64,000 nucleotides of DNA from NCBI RefSeq assembly GCF_003851885.1, contig NZ_BHZE01000004.1:1-64000 (forward strand), read 5' to 3'. The notes below the pieces were generated by a model. That model was not told the origin of the DNA. It worked only from the letters and a program-made list of their open reading frames with translations, and did not search any database. This document shows positions 46,419-55,892 of this stretch, one piece after another. Numbering within the stretch: the stretch's first letter is position 1; every line of letters begins with the position of its first letter. Origin of the DNA: Thermaurantimonas aggregans. GTDB lineage: Bacteria; Bacteroidota; Bacteroidia; Flavobacteriales; Schleiferiaceae. The translations under genes were made by a program, and so were the position numbers.

Positions 46419-47495
46419 ATGACAATTAACGAGCACATCATCAATTTGCTCTACTCTTACGATTGTGTGATCATACCTGGTTTCGGTGGATTTGTAGCTA
46501 GATACTTTCCAGCTGAAATACAAGAAGGTACTTACATGTTTCGGCCACCTTCTAAGCGCATTTCGTTCAATGCTCGTTTGAAAGAAAACGATGGGCTTGT
46601 AGCACATTACATCAGTCAGAAAGAAGGTATTTCGTACCAAGAGGCGCTTCAGATGCTCGAAATTACCGTTCGTTCATGGAACAGAATTTTAGAGAGCGGC
46701 AATAAAATAATTCTGGAGGGCATCGGAAAGATTTACACCGATTCGGAAGGTAATTTACAATTCACTCCTGCCCTTGAGGCAAATTTCTTGACCTCATCGT
46801 ATGGACTTGCTATGTTTCGCTCTCCGGCGATTACTTCTGAATCTTTAATTGCTCAATCGATTCGCCGGCAAGCAGAAGCTGAAGGCAAGGTAATGGAAAG
46901 CCCAAATGCTGGATACTTCCTTTCAAATGTTTTCCATACGGTTAAAGTAGCATCTGTGGTAGTGGTGGTGGGTTCCATTTTTTACTTAGCCATTGAGAAT
47001 ACACAGATGTTTAAGAGGTCAAAAACCGATAGTTTTTCATACATAGGCTTCACAGTTACCGATTCTGTAGCTTCAACTTCCGAGGACCTTAAGGAAGAAT
47101 TTAAGGTTTCTGAACCAGAGTCAACAAAAACCACTGAGACTGCCCAGCCGACAGAAAAAAGGACTCTAGAAGAAAAGAATGAGTATATATCATCAGCAGA
47201 AACTCCCTCGCTGAAGGAAGTAAAATCAGCCGAAAACCCAGACCTCAGTATGACCAGCTCTGCCGTAGAGGTTACTGAGGTACGAGAAATTGTAAAAATT
47301 TCCGTAGGAGCTTTCAGCGTGGAAGCAAATGCACAAAACAGACTTAAGGAACTGGCTGCACACAATATAAACGGAGCTATAGAACCGTCTGGCAAACTCT
47401 ATCGCGTGGTAGTAGCTTGCGAAAAGAAAGAAGCTGATGTAATGCTTCAGATGATTAAGAAAACGGTTGCGCAAGATGCTTTCGTTTTAAAATAA
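46419..47495 (+). CDS. HU/CCDC81-like membrane protein with C-terminal SPOR domain
   Basis: 358 residues. The first 140 residues match the paired HU-like (CCDC81-type) domains of Bacteroidota, with the hallmark VIIPGFGGFVARYFPA and later GNKIILEGIGKIYTDSEGN. A membrane segment lies at about 175-192 (VKVASVVVVVGSIFYLAI). A Ser/Glu/Thr-rich linker leads to a C-terminal SPOR domain (about 288-358, starting VKISVGAFSVEANAQNRL). The HU-like part would be cytoplasmic and the SPOR part periplasmic, where it binds septal peptidoglycan. The protein could link nucleoid or cytoskeletal elements to the division site; this is inference. Confidence 0.88.
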   Translation: MTINEHIINLLYSYDCVIIPGFGGFVARYFPAEIQEGTYMFRPPSKRISFNARLKENDGLVAHYISQKEGISYQEALQMLEITVRSWNRILESGNKIILEGIGKIYTDSEGNLQFTPALEANFLTSSYGLAMFRSPAITSESLIAQSIRRQAEAEGKVMESPNAGYFLSNVFHTVKVASVVVVVGSIFYLAIENTQMFKRSKTDSFSYIGFTVTDSVASTSEDLKEEFKVSEPESTKTTETAQPTEKRTLEEKNEYISSAETPSLKEVKSAENPDLSMTSSAVEVTEVREIVKISVGAFSVEANAQNRLKELAAHNINGAIEPSGKLYRVVVACEKKEADVMLQMIKKTVAQDAFVLK

Positions 47496-47618
47496 ACCCC
47501 ACTCTTTCATCCGTTTTTTTCCCATGGAATCATCGAAAGAGTCTTTTTAAACTATACATTTGATTTTCAGAATATTTTTTTGTGACTATCTACTCAGACC
47601 GATTAAAGGCTGTGAGCG

Positions 47619-47626
47619 TAGCTTTG
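47619..47626 (+). promoter_or_regulatory. -7 box for pruA
   Basis: TAGCTTTG is an exact TAnnTTTG match 26 nt before the pruA ATG. No clear -33 element is seen. Confidence 0.5.
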
Positions 47627-47652
47627 TTTCAGAATTTTAATAATTCCAAATC

Positions 47653-49278
47653 ATGATAAAGGGTTTTTTTAAGTTGCCGGACATTAAAAATGAACCGGTA
47701 AAACAATATGGCCCCGGAAGCGCTGAGCGCGCTGAACTTCAGGCCAAATACGACGAACTGTGGAACAGCATTCGCGACATACCGATGTATATAGGTGGGC
47801 AGGAGGTGCGTACGGGCAAAACTGAGCGCGTACTGCCACCACACGACCACCAGCACAACGTAGGCCACTATCACATGGGCGATGCCAGCCATGTGCACGC
47901 TGCCATAGATGCTGCCCTGAAAGCGCGCACCAAGTGGGCAGCCATGAGCTGGGAGCAGCGAGCCTCTATCTTTCTTAAAGCAGCTGATTTGCTGGCTGGT
48001 CCATATCGGGCTGAGGTGAATGCTGCTACCATGATTGCGCAGAGCAAAACTTCCTTTCAGACCGAAATCGATGCTGCCTGTGAGCTGATCGACTTTCTTC
48101 GGTTTAACGTGAAGTACATGGCCGAAATCTATGCTGAGCAGCCCAATTCAATGCCCGGTGTGTGGAACCGCATGGAATACAGACCTCTAGAAGGCTTTGT
48201 ATTTGCTGTTACACCGTTCAACTTTACAGCCATCAGCGGCAACCTGCCTGCCTCCGCAGCTCTCATGGGCAACGTGGTGGTGTGGAAGCCATCGCTCTAT
48301 CAAGTGTACTCTGCACACGTTGTGATGAAAGTATTTATCGAAGCCGGGTTGCCCGCCGGAGTCATCAATATGATTATGACCGACCCGGCCGAGACCGCCC
48401 AAATAGTGCTAAGTCATCCAGACTTTGCCGGAATTCACTTTACTGGTTCAACTGCCGTCTTTAGAAGCATTTGGAAAACTATTGGAGAAAATATCCATCG
48501 CTACAAGTCTTATCCTCGTATTGTTGGAGAAACAGGAGGTAAAGACTACGTGTGGATGCATGCATCAGCTGATGTTCGCGAAACTGTAGTAGCTCTCGTA
48601 AGAGGCGCCTTTGAACTGCAAGGCCAGAAGTGCTCAGCGGCCTCACGTGCATATATCCCACGTAGTCGTTGGAATGAGGTAAATGCGGATCTAGGCCGGA
48701 TGCTCTCCGAAATCAAAATGGGTTCACCACGTGACTTTTCAAACTTCGTGACAGCAGTGATTCACGAAGGTGCCTTTGACAAGATTGTATCTTACATCGA
48801 ATACGCCCGCAAAGACAAAGACAGCGAAATCATCTACGGTGGTAAGTACGATAAATCTGTGGGCTATTTCATCGAGCCCACGGTAATACTCACGAAAAAT
48901 CCGAAGATGAAGACCATGGTAGAAGAAATCTTCGGCCCTGTACTTACCATTTATGTTTACGAAGATGAAGAATGGGAAGCATCTCTTGACCTGGTGAACG
49001 AGACAAGCGAATATGCTCTTACGGGTGCCATTTTTGCTAAGGACAGATACGTGATAGAAGTGGCTACCAACAAATTAGTGGATAGTGCTGGTAACTTTTA
49101 CATAAATGACAAGCCTACCGGAGCTGTGGTAGATCAGCAACCCTTCGGTGGAGCTCGCGGCAGCGGTACCAACGACAAGGCCGGTTCTAAGCTAAACCTA
49201 CTCCGTTGGGTAAGTGCCCGCTCCATTAAAGAAACGATGGTGCCACCGACAGACTACACCTATCCTTTTATGAAATAA
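47653..49278 (+). CDS. pruA: 1-pyrroline-5-carboxylate (glutamate semialdehyde) dehydrogenase
   Basis: 541 residues of the aldehyde dehydrogenase superfamily, matching the stand-alone P5C dehydrogenase type. It oxidises glutamate-gamma-semialdehyde to glutamate with NAD in proline breakdown. The catalytic Cys lies in GQKCSAASRAY and the Glu in GETGGKDYVW. The N-terminal FKLPDIKNEPVKQYGPGS and C-terminal KETMVPPTDYTYPFM are characteristic of this family. Proline dehydrogenase is not adjacent. Confidence 0.95.
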   Translation: MIKGFFKLPDIKNEPVKQYGPGSAERAELQAKYDELWNSIRDIPMYIGGQEVRTGKTERVLPPHDHQHNVGHYHMGDASHVHAAIDAALKARTKWAAMSWEQRASIFLKAADLLAGPYRAEVNAATMIAQSKTSFQTEIDAACELIDFLRFNVKYMAEIYAEQPNSMPGVWNRMEYRPLEGFVFAVTPFNFTAISGNLPASAALMGNVVVWKPSLYQVYSAHVVMKVFIEAGLPAGVINMIMTDPAETAQIVLSHPDFAGIHFTGSTAVFRSIWKTIGENIHRYKSYPRIVGETGGKDYVWMHASADVRETVVALVRGAFELQGQKCSAASRAYIPRSRWNEVNADLGRMLSEIKMGSPRDFSNFVTAVIHEGAFDKIVSYIEYARKDKDSEIIYGGKYDKSVGYFIEPTVILTKNPKMKTMVEEIFGPVLTIYVYEDEEWEASLDLVNETSEYALTGAIFAKDRYVIEVATNKLVDSAGNFYINDKPTGAVVDQQPFGGARGSGTNDKAGSKLNLLRWVSARSIKETMVPPTDYTYPFMK

Positions 49279-49284
49279 GCGATT

Positions 49285-49473
49285 GGGGCATCACGACCCT
49301 TGCTTTGCTGAGATGCCCTTTGAATAAGCACTCACTTCACGCGTGAGGTGGCTGAAGTACACCGGCGAAGCCGGTGGTGCGAAGCGACACGCAGTGGAGC
49401 GCAGCACGGAAGCGAAGCGGACTACGGAAGACACCGACCCAGACGAGGGCGCCAGATGCGCCTTCGTCTGGGG
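49285..49473. repeat. GC-rich, hairpin-dense intergenic element between pruA and hemF
   Basis: Four inverted repeats stand in line: 49286-49318 (7-bp stem, wide loop), 49333-49350 (near-perfect palindrome), 49360-49376 (CACCGGC GAA GCCGGTG) and 49438-49472 (15-bp stem with one G-T pair, 5-nt loop). The seven-mer GCGAAGC, known to form a very stable mini-hairpin, occurs at 49365, 49379 and 49412. The stretch is visibly richer in G and C than other gaps here. No T tract follows the strongest stem, so it is not a normal terminator. It ends 25 nt before the hemF start. Confidence 0.6.
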
Positions 49474-49497
49474 CACGCCCAAAAAAATAGTAAAAAA

Positions 49498-50427
49498 ATG
49501 ACTATTAAAGAACGATTTGAAAGCTATATACATGAGCTTCAGGATCGCATATGCAAATCGCTAGAAGAAGTCGATGGGAAGGAGCACTTCACAGAAGACC
49601 GCTGGGAGCGACCCGGAGGCGGAGGCGGAATTACGCGCATCATTCAAGGTGGAAAAGTCTTTGAAAAAGGCGGTGTAAACACATCAGTAGTGCACGGTGT
49701 GCTCCCAGAAGTAATGATGCAAAGGCTTGGCGTACAGCACAATCGATTCTTTGCCTGCGGGATTTCGCTTGTTATTCATCCGGTCAATCCTTTCGTGCCT
49801 ACCGTGCATGCAAACTATCGCTACTTCGAGTTGTACGACGAAGAGTGGGCGGTAGTCGATAGCTGGTTTGGTGGAGGAGCAGACCTAACGCCCTATTACA
49901 TCTTTGAGGAGGATGGAAGACACTTTCATACCGTTCTAAAAGAGGCTTGTGAAAAACATTCGCCGGAATACTATCCGCGTTTTAAAGCGGAATGCGACCG
50001 ATACTTCTACATCGATCACCGCAAGGAAAACAGAGGAATTGGCGGGATTTTTTTCGATTATCTGAGGCCCAATGACATTCAGACGGCCGAGCACTGGCTA
50101 AGCTTTGTAATGGATGCGGGCGATGCTTTTTTACCGGCCTATGTGCCAATAGTTGAGCGCAGAAAAGAGTTACCATACGGAGAGAGGCATTTGCATTGGC
50201 AAGGGATACGCCGAGGCAGGTATGTAGAATTTAACTTGGTGTACGACCGCGGGACACTCTTTGGCCTGAAAACCGACGGCAGAATTGAGTCTATCTTAAT
50301 GAGCCTTCCTGCCACGGCTCGGTGGGAATACAATTTTAAACCTGAACCCGGCAGTGAGGAGGCCAAGTTACTCAAAGCATTAGAGCATCGAGACTGGGTA
50401 AATACTTTTACAATAGAGGGGTATTAG
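49498..50427 (+). CDS. hemF: Oxygen-dependent coproporphyrinogen III oxidase
   Basis: 309 residues. HemF decarboxylates coproporphyrinogen III to protoporphyrinogen IX with oxygen in haem synthesis. Family motifs include RWERPGGGGGITRII, GVNTSVVHG, VHANYRYFE, and DSWFGGGADLTPYY, with RGRYVEFNLVYDRGT near the C-terminus. The start at ATG 49498 matches the family N-terminus; the frame runs 50 codons further up through the hairpin element, but those residues are Arg/Gly/His-rich and not HemF-like. Its end overlaps that of convergent psd by 4 bp. Confidence 0.96.
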   Translation: MTIKERFESYIHELQDRICKSLEEVDGKEHFTEDRWERPGGGGGITRIIQGGKVFEKGGVNTSVVHGVLPEVMMQRLGVQHNRFFACGISLVIHPVNPFVPTVHANYRYFELYDEEWAVVDSWFGGGADLTPYYIFEEDGRHFHTVLKEACEKHSPEYYPRFKAECDRYFYIDHRKENRGIGGIFFDYLRPNDIQTAEHWLSFVMDAGDAFLPAYVPIVERRKELPYGERHLHWQGIRRGRYVEFNLVYDRGTLFGLKTDGRIESILMSLPATARWEYNFKPEPGSEEAKLLKALEHRDWVNTFTIEGY

Positions 50428-51089
50428 TTGGTTTTTTTCTCAGCAATTATTGTAATACCACCTACGGTTTTATCTCCGAGCTTCACTCTTGGCACAGTGC
50501 CAGGAGGCAAGAAGATGTCGAGTCGGCTGCCAAATTTGATGAATCCGCTCTCGTCGCCCTGCCGAGCGATGGTTCCTTCTTTTGCATACATGACGATACG
50601 GCGGGCTACATAACCAGCAATCTGCCGATAGAGCACTGGCCCCCACACGGGGCTGTTTATCACAACTGACGTGCGCTCATTTAACGTGCTCGACTTTGGG
50701 TGCCATGCAACTAGATATTGGCCCTGATGATGGCGCGCGTATTCAATACGGCCACTCACCGGATAGCGGTTTACGTGCACATTGAGGGGCGACATAAAGA
50801 TGGATATCTGAAGGCGTTTGCCTTTGAAATACTCAGGTTCTTCGACTTCCTCGATAATGACCACCTTTCCATCGGCCGGGGCTATGATTTTGTTTTCATC
50901 GCGAACGATGTTGCGCTGAGGATTTCTAAAAAACTGCAGCACAAGGCCATATACAATCAGAGATGCAATGATGAAAACATTACGAATCCAGACGACATCC
51001 GTAATCCAATGAATTAGCGCGTTGAGCACAAAAAGGATAACCAGGGTGACAAAGAGAATGGTGTAACCTTCGCGGTGAATTTTAATCAT
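50424..51089 (-). CDS. psd: Phosphatidylserine decarboxylase
   Basis: 221 residues of the short Psd type. Two N-terminal membrane segments (about 8-27 and 32-50) are followed by the enzyme domain. The self-cleavage site is Gly187-Ser188 in KFGSRLD; cleavage makes the pyruvoyl cofactor on the alpha chain. It converts phosphatidylserine to phosphatidylethanolamine in the inner membrane. Its start overlaps the cdsA stop as ATGA (51086-51089), so two phospholipid genes are translationally coupled. Confidence 0.95.
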   Translation of the reverse strand: MIKIHREGYTILFVTLVILFVLNALIHWITDVVWIRNVFIIASLIVYGLVLQFFRNPQRNIVRDENKIIAPADGKVVIIEEVEEPEYFKGKRLQISIFMSPLNVHVNRYPVSGRIEYARHHQGQYLVAWHPKSSTLNERTSVVINSPVWGPVLYRQIAGYVARRIVMYAKEGTIARQGDESGFIKFGSRLDIFLPPGTVPRVKLGDKTVGGITIIAEKKTN

Positions 51090-51955
51090 AGATTAAGCAA
51101 TAAAGGATAGACAAAATAAAATGCCGGGGCGGCAAAGAGGAAACTATCAATGCGGTCGAGAATGCCCCCATGACCGGGAATAAACGCGCCACTGTCTTTG
51201 ACACCAGCTTTGCGCTTGAGCTTCGATTCAAAGAGGTCGCCCAGAAAGGCAGAAAGCACCAAAACAAGTGCAAGCAAATATCCGGAAATAGCGTGTGAAA
51301 AAGGGAGTATTTCGGAACGACTGAGAAAAAATGTGAGAACAGCTGCACCTGCAATACCACCTGCAAATCCCTCCCACGTCTTGCCGGGTGAAATAGATGG
51401 CGCTATGACATGGCGGCCAAACAACTTGCCAAAGATGTAAGAAAAAGTGTCAAAAGTCCACATGAAAATAAATATCAGCAGTATTGGAGAGATGGCCAAT
51501 TGTTGATCTGCTATGTCGATCTCTATCGCCAAAACAAATGGCATTATGATATAAGCAAAAGGCAGGAGGCTCTTATACCCACCTTTTCTATAAAATAGTA
51601 CAACTGTTGCCAAAAAAACACCTAGAATCCAAAGCCACCTCCATTCAAAAAAAGCGACAATTCGATCAGCAATTTTAAATAAAGTAAGCCACTCAGTGTA
51701 AAAATTAAAAAAGGGCTTTTCGAAGAAAAAGGTATTGACAAACACGGTGGAAAACCAAGGCAAAAAGGCAATCCAAAAACTCAAAAGCCAGAGTTGAATA
51801 GCATTTCTTTTTAGAAAGAGAATTTTTCCCAATTCCAGCATGGCCAAAGAGCCAAAAAGTGAAAAAAGAATTGGGGAGAAATTGTAATAAACCAACAGGA
51901 GTATCAAAAAAACATAAAGAAGCCCAAAAATGCTGCGCTGAATGAGTTCTTTCAT
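51086..51955 (-). CDS. cdsA: Phosphatidate cytidylyltransferase
   Basis: A 289-residue polytopic membrane enzyme that makes CDP-diacylglycerol from phosphatidic acid and CTP. The CDS signature is complete: SISPGKTWEGFAGG, GDLFESKLKRKAGVKDSG, and PGHGGILDRIDSFLFAAP. It is coupled to psd and starts 1 nt after the stop of the LUD-domain gene, in a tight operon from rsfS through psd. Confidence 0.96.
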   Translation of the reverse strand: MKELIQRSIFGLLYVFLILLLVYYNFSPILFSLFGSLAMLELGKILFLKRNAIQLWLLSFWIAFLPWFSTVFVNTFFFEKPFFNFYTEWLTLFKIADRIVAFFEWRWLWILGVFLATVVLFYRKGGYKSLLPFAYIIMPFVLAIEIDIADQQLAISPILLIFIFMWTFDTFSYIFGKLFGRHVIAPSISPGKTWEGFAGGIAGAAVLTFFLSRSEILPFSHAISGYLLALVLVLSAFLGDLFESKLKRKAGVKDSGAFIPGHGGILDRIDSFLFAAPAFYFVYPLLLNL

Positions 51956-51956
51956 T

Positions 51957-52565
51957 CTATACCGTCAGAAGAAGGTAAATATTTTTTGTTGAAAAAGCAG
52001 AATTTGGATCCTCAAGACCATCGCCTTTCGGCCCCTTGAGTGTTGTAATCATCGATGGTATTTCTTTTGGAGGATATTTGGCTTTAATGTGCGTCAAGGC
52101 ATTGTTGAGTTTATCAATAATTTGAGAAGTATTGCCTAATACGATGATGGTATTCGGAAGATTCTGAATTTTGATGTGATAGGTCTGATTGGCAGTGACC
52201 ATAATTCCGCCATTACTTGCAATCAGCAATTCGCAAGTGATAAAAGCAGCATCTGCATTTTTGGATAAATCTGTAGGCTGCAATATACCTGCTTCTCTTA
52301 CAAGTGTCTGTAGAAGCGGATCGTTACAAGACAATGTTTCAATTTGTTCTTCAGCAAAAATGTCTTGCAGCGTTTTAATCACCTCATCTCTATGTTCACA
52401 AAATATAAATTTTCCTCCTGCTGTTACAAACCGATCGGCGAAGATGGCTTCTAGATGTTCAGGATTTATCGCTGGTTTCGGCGATGCCGAAGCCTCTGAG
52501 GTTTTCTCAGAGGCTTTTGGCCGCAAGGAGGAAAATATTTTTGAGAAGAGTGATGACTGCGCCAT
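51957..52565 (-). CDS. LUD-domain (LutC/YkgG-like) protein
   Basis: 202 residues. A low-complexity N-terminus (about 1-35, rich in Ser, Lys and Ala) is followed by a LUD domain (DAAFITCELLIASNGGIMV and IIVLGNTSQII), as in LutC of lactate utilisation. LutA and LutB are not nearby. Stand-alone LUD proteins between ftsH and cdsA are familiar in Bacteroidota, but their role is unknown. It is 13 nt after ftsH and 1 nt before cdsA. Confidence 0.85.
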   Translation of the reverse strand: MAQSSLFSKIFSSLRPKASEKTSEASASPKPAINPEHLEAIFADRFVTAGGKFIFCEHRDEVIKTLQDIFAEEQIETLSCNDPLLQTLVREAGILQPTDLSKNADAAFITCELLIASNGGIMVTANQTYHIKIQNLPNTIIVLGNTSQIIDKLNNALTHIKAKYPPKEIPSMITTLKGPKGDGLEDPNSAFSTKNIYLLLTV

Positions 52566-52578
52566 TAAACAAAAGCTG

Positions 52579-54678
52579 TTAGTCCTTTGAATCTTGGGCT
52601 GAAACAGTAGCTCCGCTCAACTCAGCTTCATCTTTTTGTTCCTTTTCAGCTTCACTTTCATTTTTCGAAAGTTCAGTGGTATTAGATTGGCTATCGGCTT
52701 CTTTATCCCACTTGCGCTTTCCGAAAATCTGTTCCAAATCCTGTTTAAAAATAACCTCTTTTTCGAGCAATAATTCTGCTAATTGAATGAGTTTTTCTTT
52801 ATGCGTTGTTAATATCTCAATGGCACGTTCGTATTGCAAATCGACGATTTTTTTCACCTCTTCGTCGATGATTTCAGCCGTTTTTTCGCTGTATGGTTTA
52901 TTAAAGCCAAACTCATTCTGACCTGATGAGTCGTAGTATGTAATGTTACCAATACGTTCGTTGAGGCCAAAAATGGTTACCATGGCTTGAGCTTGTCGTG
53001 TTACCTTTTCCAAATCACTCAGAGCACCGGTCGATACCTTGTTGAAAATTACCTTCTCAGCAGCTCGGCCACCAAGAGCAGCACACATTTCGTCTTGAAT
53101 TTGTTCGGCGGTGGTGATCTGGCGCTCCTCCGGCAAATACCAGGCGGCTCCTAAAGAACGACCTCGTGGCACTATGGTAACCTTTACAAGTGGAGCAGCA
53201 TGTTCGAGCATCCAGCTCACAGTGGCATGGCCTGCTTCGTGGTAAGCAATTACTTTTTTCTCTTCAGGTGTTATAATTTTTGATTTTTTCTCTAAGCCAG
53301 CCACGATTCGGTCCACTGCATCGAGAAAATCTTGAAGCTCAACGACTTTTTTGTCTTTTCGAGCAGCGATCAAGGCTGCTTCATTGCATACATTGGCAAT
53401 ATCTGCTCCTGAAAAACCAGGGGTTTGCTTAGCCAGAAAATCAATGTCGAGGTCAGGCGTATGCTTGATGCGACGCAAGTGAATTTTAAAAATCTCTTTG
53501 CGCTCATTCAGGTCAGGCAAGTCGATGTAAATCGTTCTGTCGAAACGTCCGGCGCGTGTCAAAGCTCGGTCGAGAATTTCTGGACGGTTAGTAGCTGCAA
53601 GAACGATTACGGTTTCATTTGTCTGAAAACCGTCCATTTCAGTGAGCAACTGGTTAAGGGTATTTTCTCTTTCGTCGTTACCCCCGCTGAATGAGGCTTT
53701 TCCGCGAGCTCTACCAATGGCGTCTATCTCGTCAATAAAGATGATGGAAGGCGCTTTTTCTTTGGCCTGCTTAAAGAGGTCGCGCACCCGCGAAGCACCT
53801 ACACCTACAAACATCTCCACAAAGTCAGAACCCGACAGGCTAAAGAAAGGCACTTTCGCTTCGCCAGCTACTGCTTTGGCAAGCAGGGTTTTACCTGTAC
53901 CCGGAGGGCCGGCCAACAAAGCCCCCTTCGGTATCTTACCGCCAAGATTGGTGTACTTTTCAGGGTTTTTCAAAAAGTTAACAATCTCCTGAATTTCTTC
54001 CTTAGCACCTTCCATTCCTGCTACATCTTTAAAGGTGACCTTCACATTGGTGTTTTTATCAAAAAGCTGAGCTCTGGATTTGCCAATATTGAAGATCTGA
54101 CCTCCGGGGCCACCGCCCATGGAGCTCATTCGGCGCATGATAAACATCCATATAAGGAAGATGAACAAGAATGGAAGCACCCAGGCTAAAATATCGCTCC
54201 AGTAATCGCGCTGTTCTTCGTAGGTAATGGGCACCTTCCGACGGTCGAGGTTAGGGTTATCTTCGTAAAAATTTCTCAACTCATCGCGAAAGGCATCGCC
54301 TGGCATTTGAAAAACCAAATGTGGACCAGGAACAACCCCTGACCCTGTACTCCTGCTTCTAAGGTCTTTAAACTCTTCTTTTGTTTTAATGCTCTCTTGT
54401 CGTAGAAAAACTTGAATTTCCTTTGAATTCACTACCCTAATGCGCTCTACATCATCGCTTAGCAAGTACGTTGTTAGTTCATTGAAGCTGCTTTTTTTAG
54501 CAGCACTGTTCATCATGCCAAGAAGCTGAATACCAAAGATTACCGCTATAAGAACGATATATATCCAGTAAAAATTGAAACCTCCGTTTCGTTCGGAGTC
54601 TCCGTTTCCAGAGTTTTGATTTTGGTTTCTCTTTCGGAATTGACCGAATTCTGTAGGATGTTTTTTCTTTTGAGCCAT
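52579..54678 (-). CDS. ftsH: ATP-dependent zinc metalloprotease FtsH
   Basis: 699 residues. Two membrane segments (about 36-54 and 163-182) flank a periplasmic domain. The AAA module has Walker A GPPGTGKT (257-264) and Walker B IIFIDE (312-317), and the peptidase site is HEAGH (480-484). The C-terminal tail is acidic and Ser/Glu-rich. FtsH degrades damaged or regulatory membrane proteins as a hexamer. It starts 5 nt after rsfS. Confidence 0.98.
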   Translation of the reverse strand: MAQKKKHPTEFGQFRKRNQNQNSGNGDSERNGGFNFYWIYIVLIAVIFGIQLLGMMNSAAKKSSFNELTTYLLSDDVERIRVVNSKEIQVFLRQESIKTKEEFKDLRSRSTGSGVVPGPHLVFQMPGDAFRDELRNFYEDNPNLDRRKVPITYEEQRDYWSDILAWVLPFLFIFLIWMFIMRRMSSMGGGPGGQIFNIGKSRAQLFDKNTNVKVTFKDVAGMEGAKEEIQEIVNFLKNPEKYTNLGGKIPKGALLAGPPGTGKTLLAKAVAGEAKVPFFSLSGSDFVEMFVGVGASRVRDLFKQAKEKAPSIIFIDEIDAIGRARGKASFSGGNDERENTLNQLLTEMDGFQTNETVIVLAATNRPEILDRALTRAGRFDRTIYIDLPDLNERKEIFKIHLRRIKHTPDLDIDFLAKQTPGFSGADIANVCNEAALIAARKDKKVVELQDFLDAVDRIVAGLEKKSKIITPEEKKVIAYHEAGHATVSWMLEHAAPLVKVTIVPRGRSLGAAWYLPEERQITTAEQIQDEMCAALGGRAAEKVIFNKVSTGALSDLEKVTRQAQAMVTIFGLNERIGNITYYDSSGQNEFGFNKPYSEKTAEIIDEEVKKIVDLQYERAIEILTTHKEKLIQLAELLLEKEVIFKQDLEQIFGKRKWDKEADSQSNTTELSKNESEAEKEQKDEAELSGATVSAQDSKD

Positions 54679-54683
54679 AATGG

Positions 54684-55058
54684 TTAATCGACATTTGAAA
54701 TTTCAGTAATGCGCGCATCACTCCAAAGACCATCAAGGTCGTAAAAACGCCTTTTTTCGGGCAGGAAGATATGCACCACTACATCAACATAATCTAACAA
54801 AACCCATTCAGAATTGGTTTTGCCTTCTACATGCCATGGCCTTTCTCCAGTGTTTTCAAACACCTTTTCTTCAACTGAGTCAGCTAAAGCACTTACCTGA
54901 GTGGTGGAATTACCTTCGGCAATTACAAAGCAGTCGCATACAGCTTTGTCTATTTCAGAGAGGTCAAATATTTTAATGTTAAAACCTTTCACCTCGCGCA
55001 GACCTTCAATCACTGCGTGTATAAGTCGGTCAGTATCAATATCTTGTTGTACTTTCAT
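54684..55058 (-). CDS. rsfS: Ribosome silencing factor RsfS
   Basis: A 124-residue Iojap/RsfS protein that binds L14 on the 50S subunit and blocks joining of subunits in starvation. Family motifs are DCFVIAEGNSTTQVSALAD, RPWHVEGKTNSEWVLLDY and VVHIFLPEKRRFYDLDGLW. It is the first gene of the rsfS-ftsH-LUD-cdsA-psd run and is divergent from birA across a 91-nt gap. Confidence 0.95.
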   Translation of the reverse strand: MKVQQDIDTDRLIHAVIEGLREVKGFNIKIFDLSEIDKAVCDCFVIAEGNSTTQVSALADSVEEKVFENTGERPWHVEGKTNSEWVLLDYVDVVVHIFLPEKRRFYDLDGLWSDARITEISNVD

Positions 55059-55149
55059 TCAATTAATTCTAATTCTGAAGCCTTTCATTGCAAGACTGCT
55101 AAAATAAGCAATAAAATTGCCAATTGTTTTTGAATTTTTGCCATTCTCT

Positions 55150-55887
55150 ATGTTTCATCGAAAACACTTACCCGTTGTAGAATCGACCAACGACTGGCTT
55201 AAAAAGAAATTAGAAGAAGGAACAATCGAAAACAATTTATTGATTTTCACTCAAAATCAAACGAAAGGTCGAGGCCAGTTTGACAGACAATGGCATATGG
55301 AACCTGACTTAGATTTAGCTTTTAGTTTTTTTATTGAAGTTCCAAAAGTTGGAGAAAATTTTTTACCAGCCATTCACTCAATGACAGTTTGTCTTGCACT
55401 TCACAACACTTTTGACAGGTTGGGCATTCCCGCTCTGATAAAATGGCCTAATGATCTTTTGGCACATGGGAAAAAAATTTCAGGAATTTTGTTGGAATCT
55501 ATCCTTTCCGGCAAAAAAATATACTTAATAAATGGTATTGGAATTAATCTGAATTCAGCGCGAAAGGATAAACAATCCAATTATCCATCTATATCAGTAA
55601 AGGATATCATCTGTAGAGATGTTTTGGCAGAAGATTTTATTGATGTCTTTGAAGAATCGTTTAAATTTTTCTATTCGATTTACAACAGAGATGATCATGC
55701 TACCATTCTCTCAGCATATGAAAAAAATATGTATAAATTAGGTGAAGTTATTGCATTAAAAGAGTTAAAAAACAATCAGATTTTACTCTCTAAAATCAAA
55801 TGCGTAGATGCCCAAGGTAGATTAATCGTTGAGCACGAAGAATCTTTAAAAAGTTTTCACAGTGGAGAGGTAAAATGGCTTATGTAA
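55150..55887 (+). CDS. birA: Biotin--[acetyl-CoA carboxylase] ligase
   Basis: 245 residues from the ATG at 55150; the TTG at 55117 in the same frame was rejected. It attaches biotin to carboxylase subunits through biotinyl-AMP. Visible motifs are ESTNDWLK, TKGRGQFDRQW (biotin and ATP loop), and IKWPNDLLAHGKKISGIL with the catalytic Lys region. There is no N-terminal helix-turn-helix, so it is the single-function type without a repressor role. It is flanked by divergent rsfS and convergent SRPBCC (5-nt gap). Confidence 0.92.
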   Translation: MFHRKHLPVVESTNDWLKKKLEEGTIENNLLIFTQNQTKGRGQFDRQWHMEPDLDLAFSFFIEVPKVGENFLPAIHSMTVCLALHNTFDRLGIPALIKWPNDLLAHGKKISGILLESILSGKKIYLINGIGINLNSARKDKQSNYPSISVKDIICRDVLAEDFIDVFEESFKFFYSIYNRDDHATILSAYEKNMYKLGEVIALKELKNNQILLSKIKCVDAQGRLIVEHEESLKSFHSGEVKWLM

Positions 55888-55892
55888 GTAGG

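Noticed and set aside
49348-49497. 50-codon N-terminal extension of hemF
   Set aside because: It translates the hairpin element into an Arg/Gly/His-rich peptide, whereas the ATG at 49498 gives the family N-terminus.
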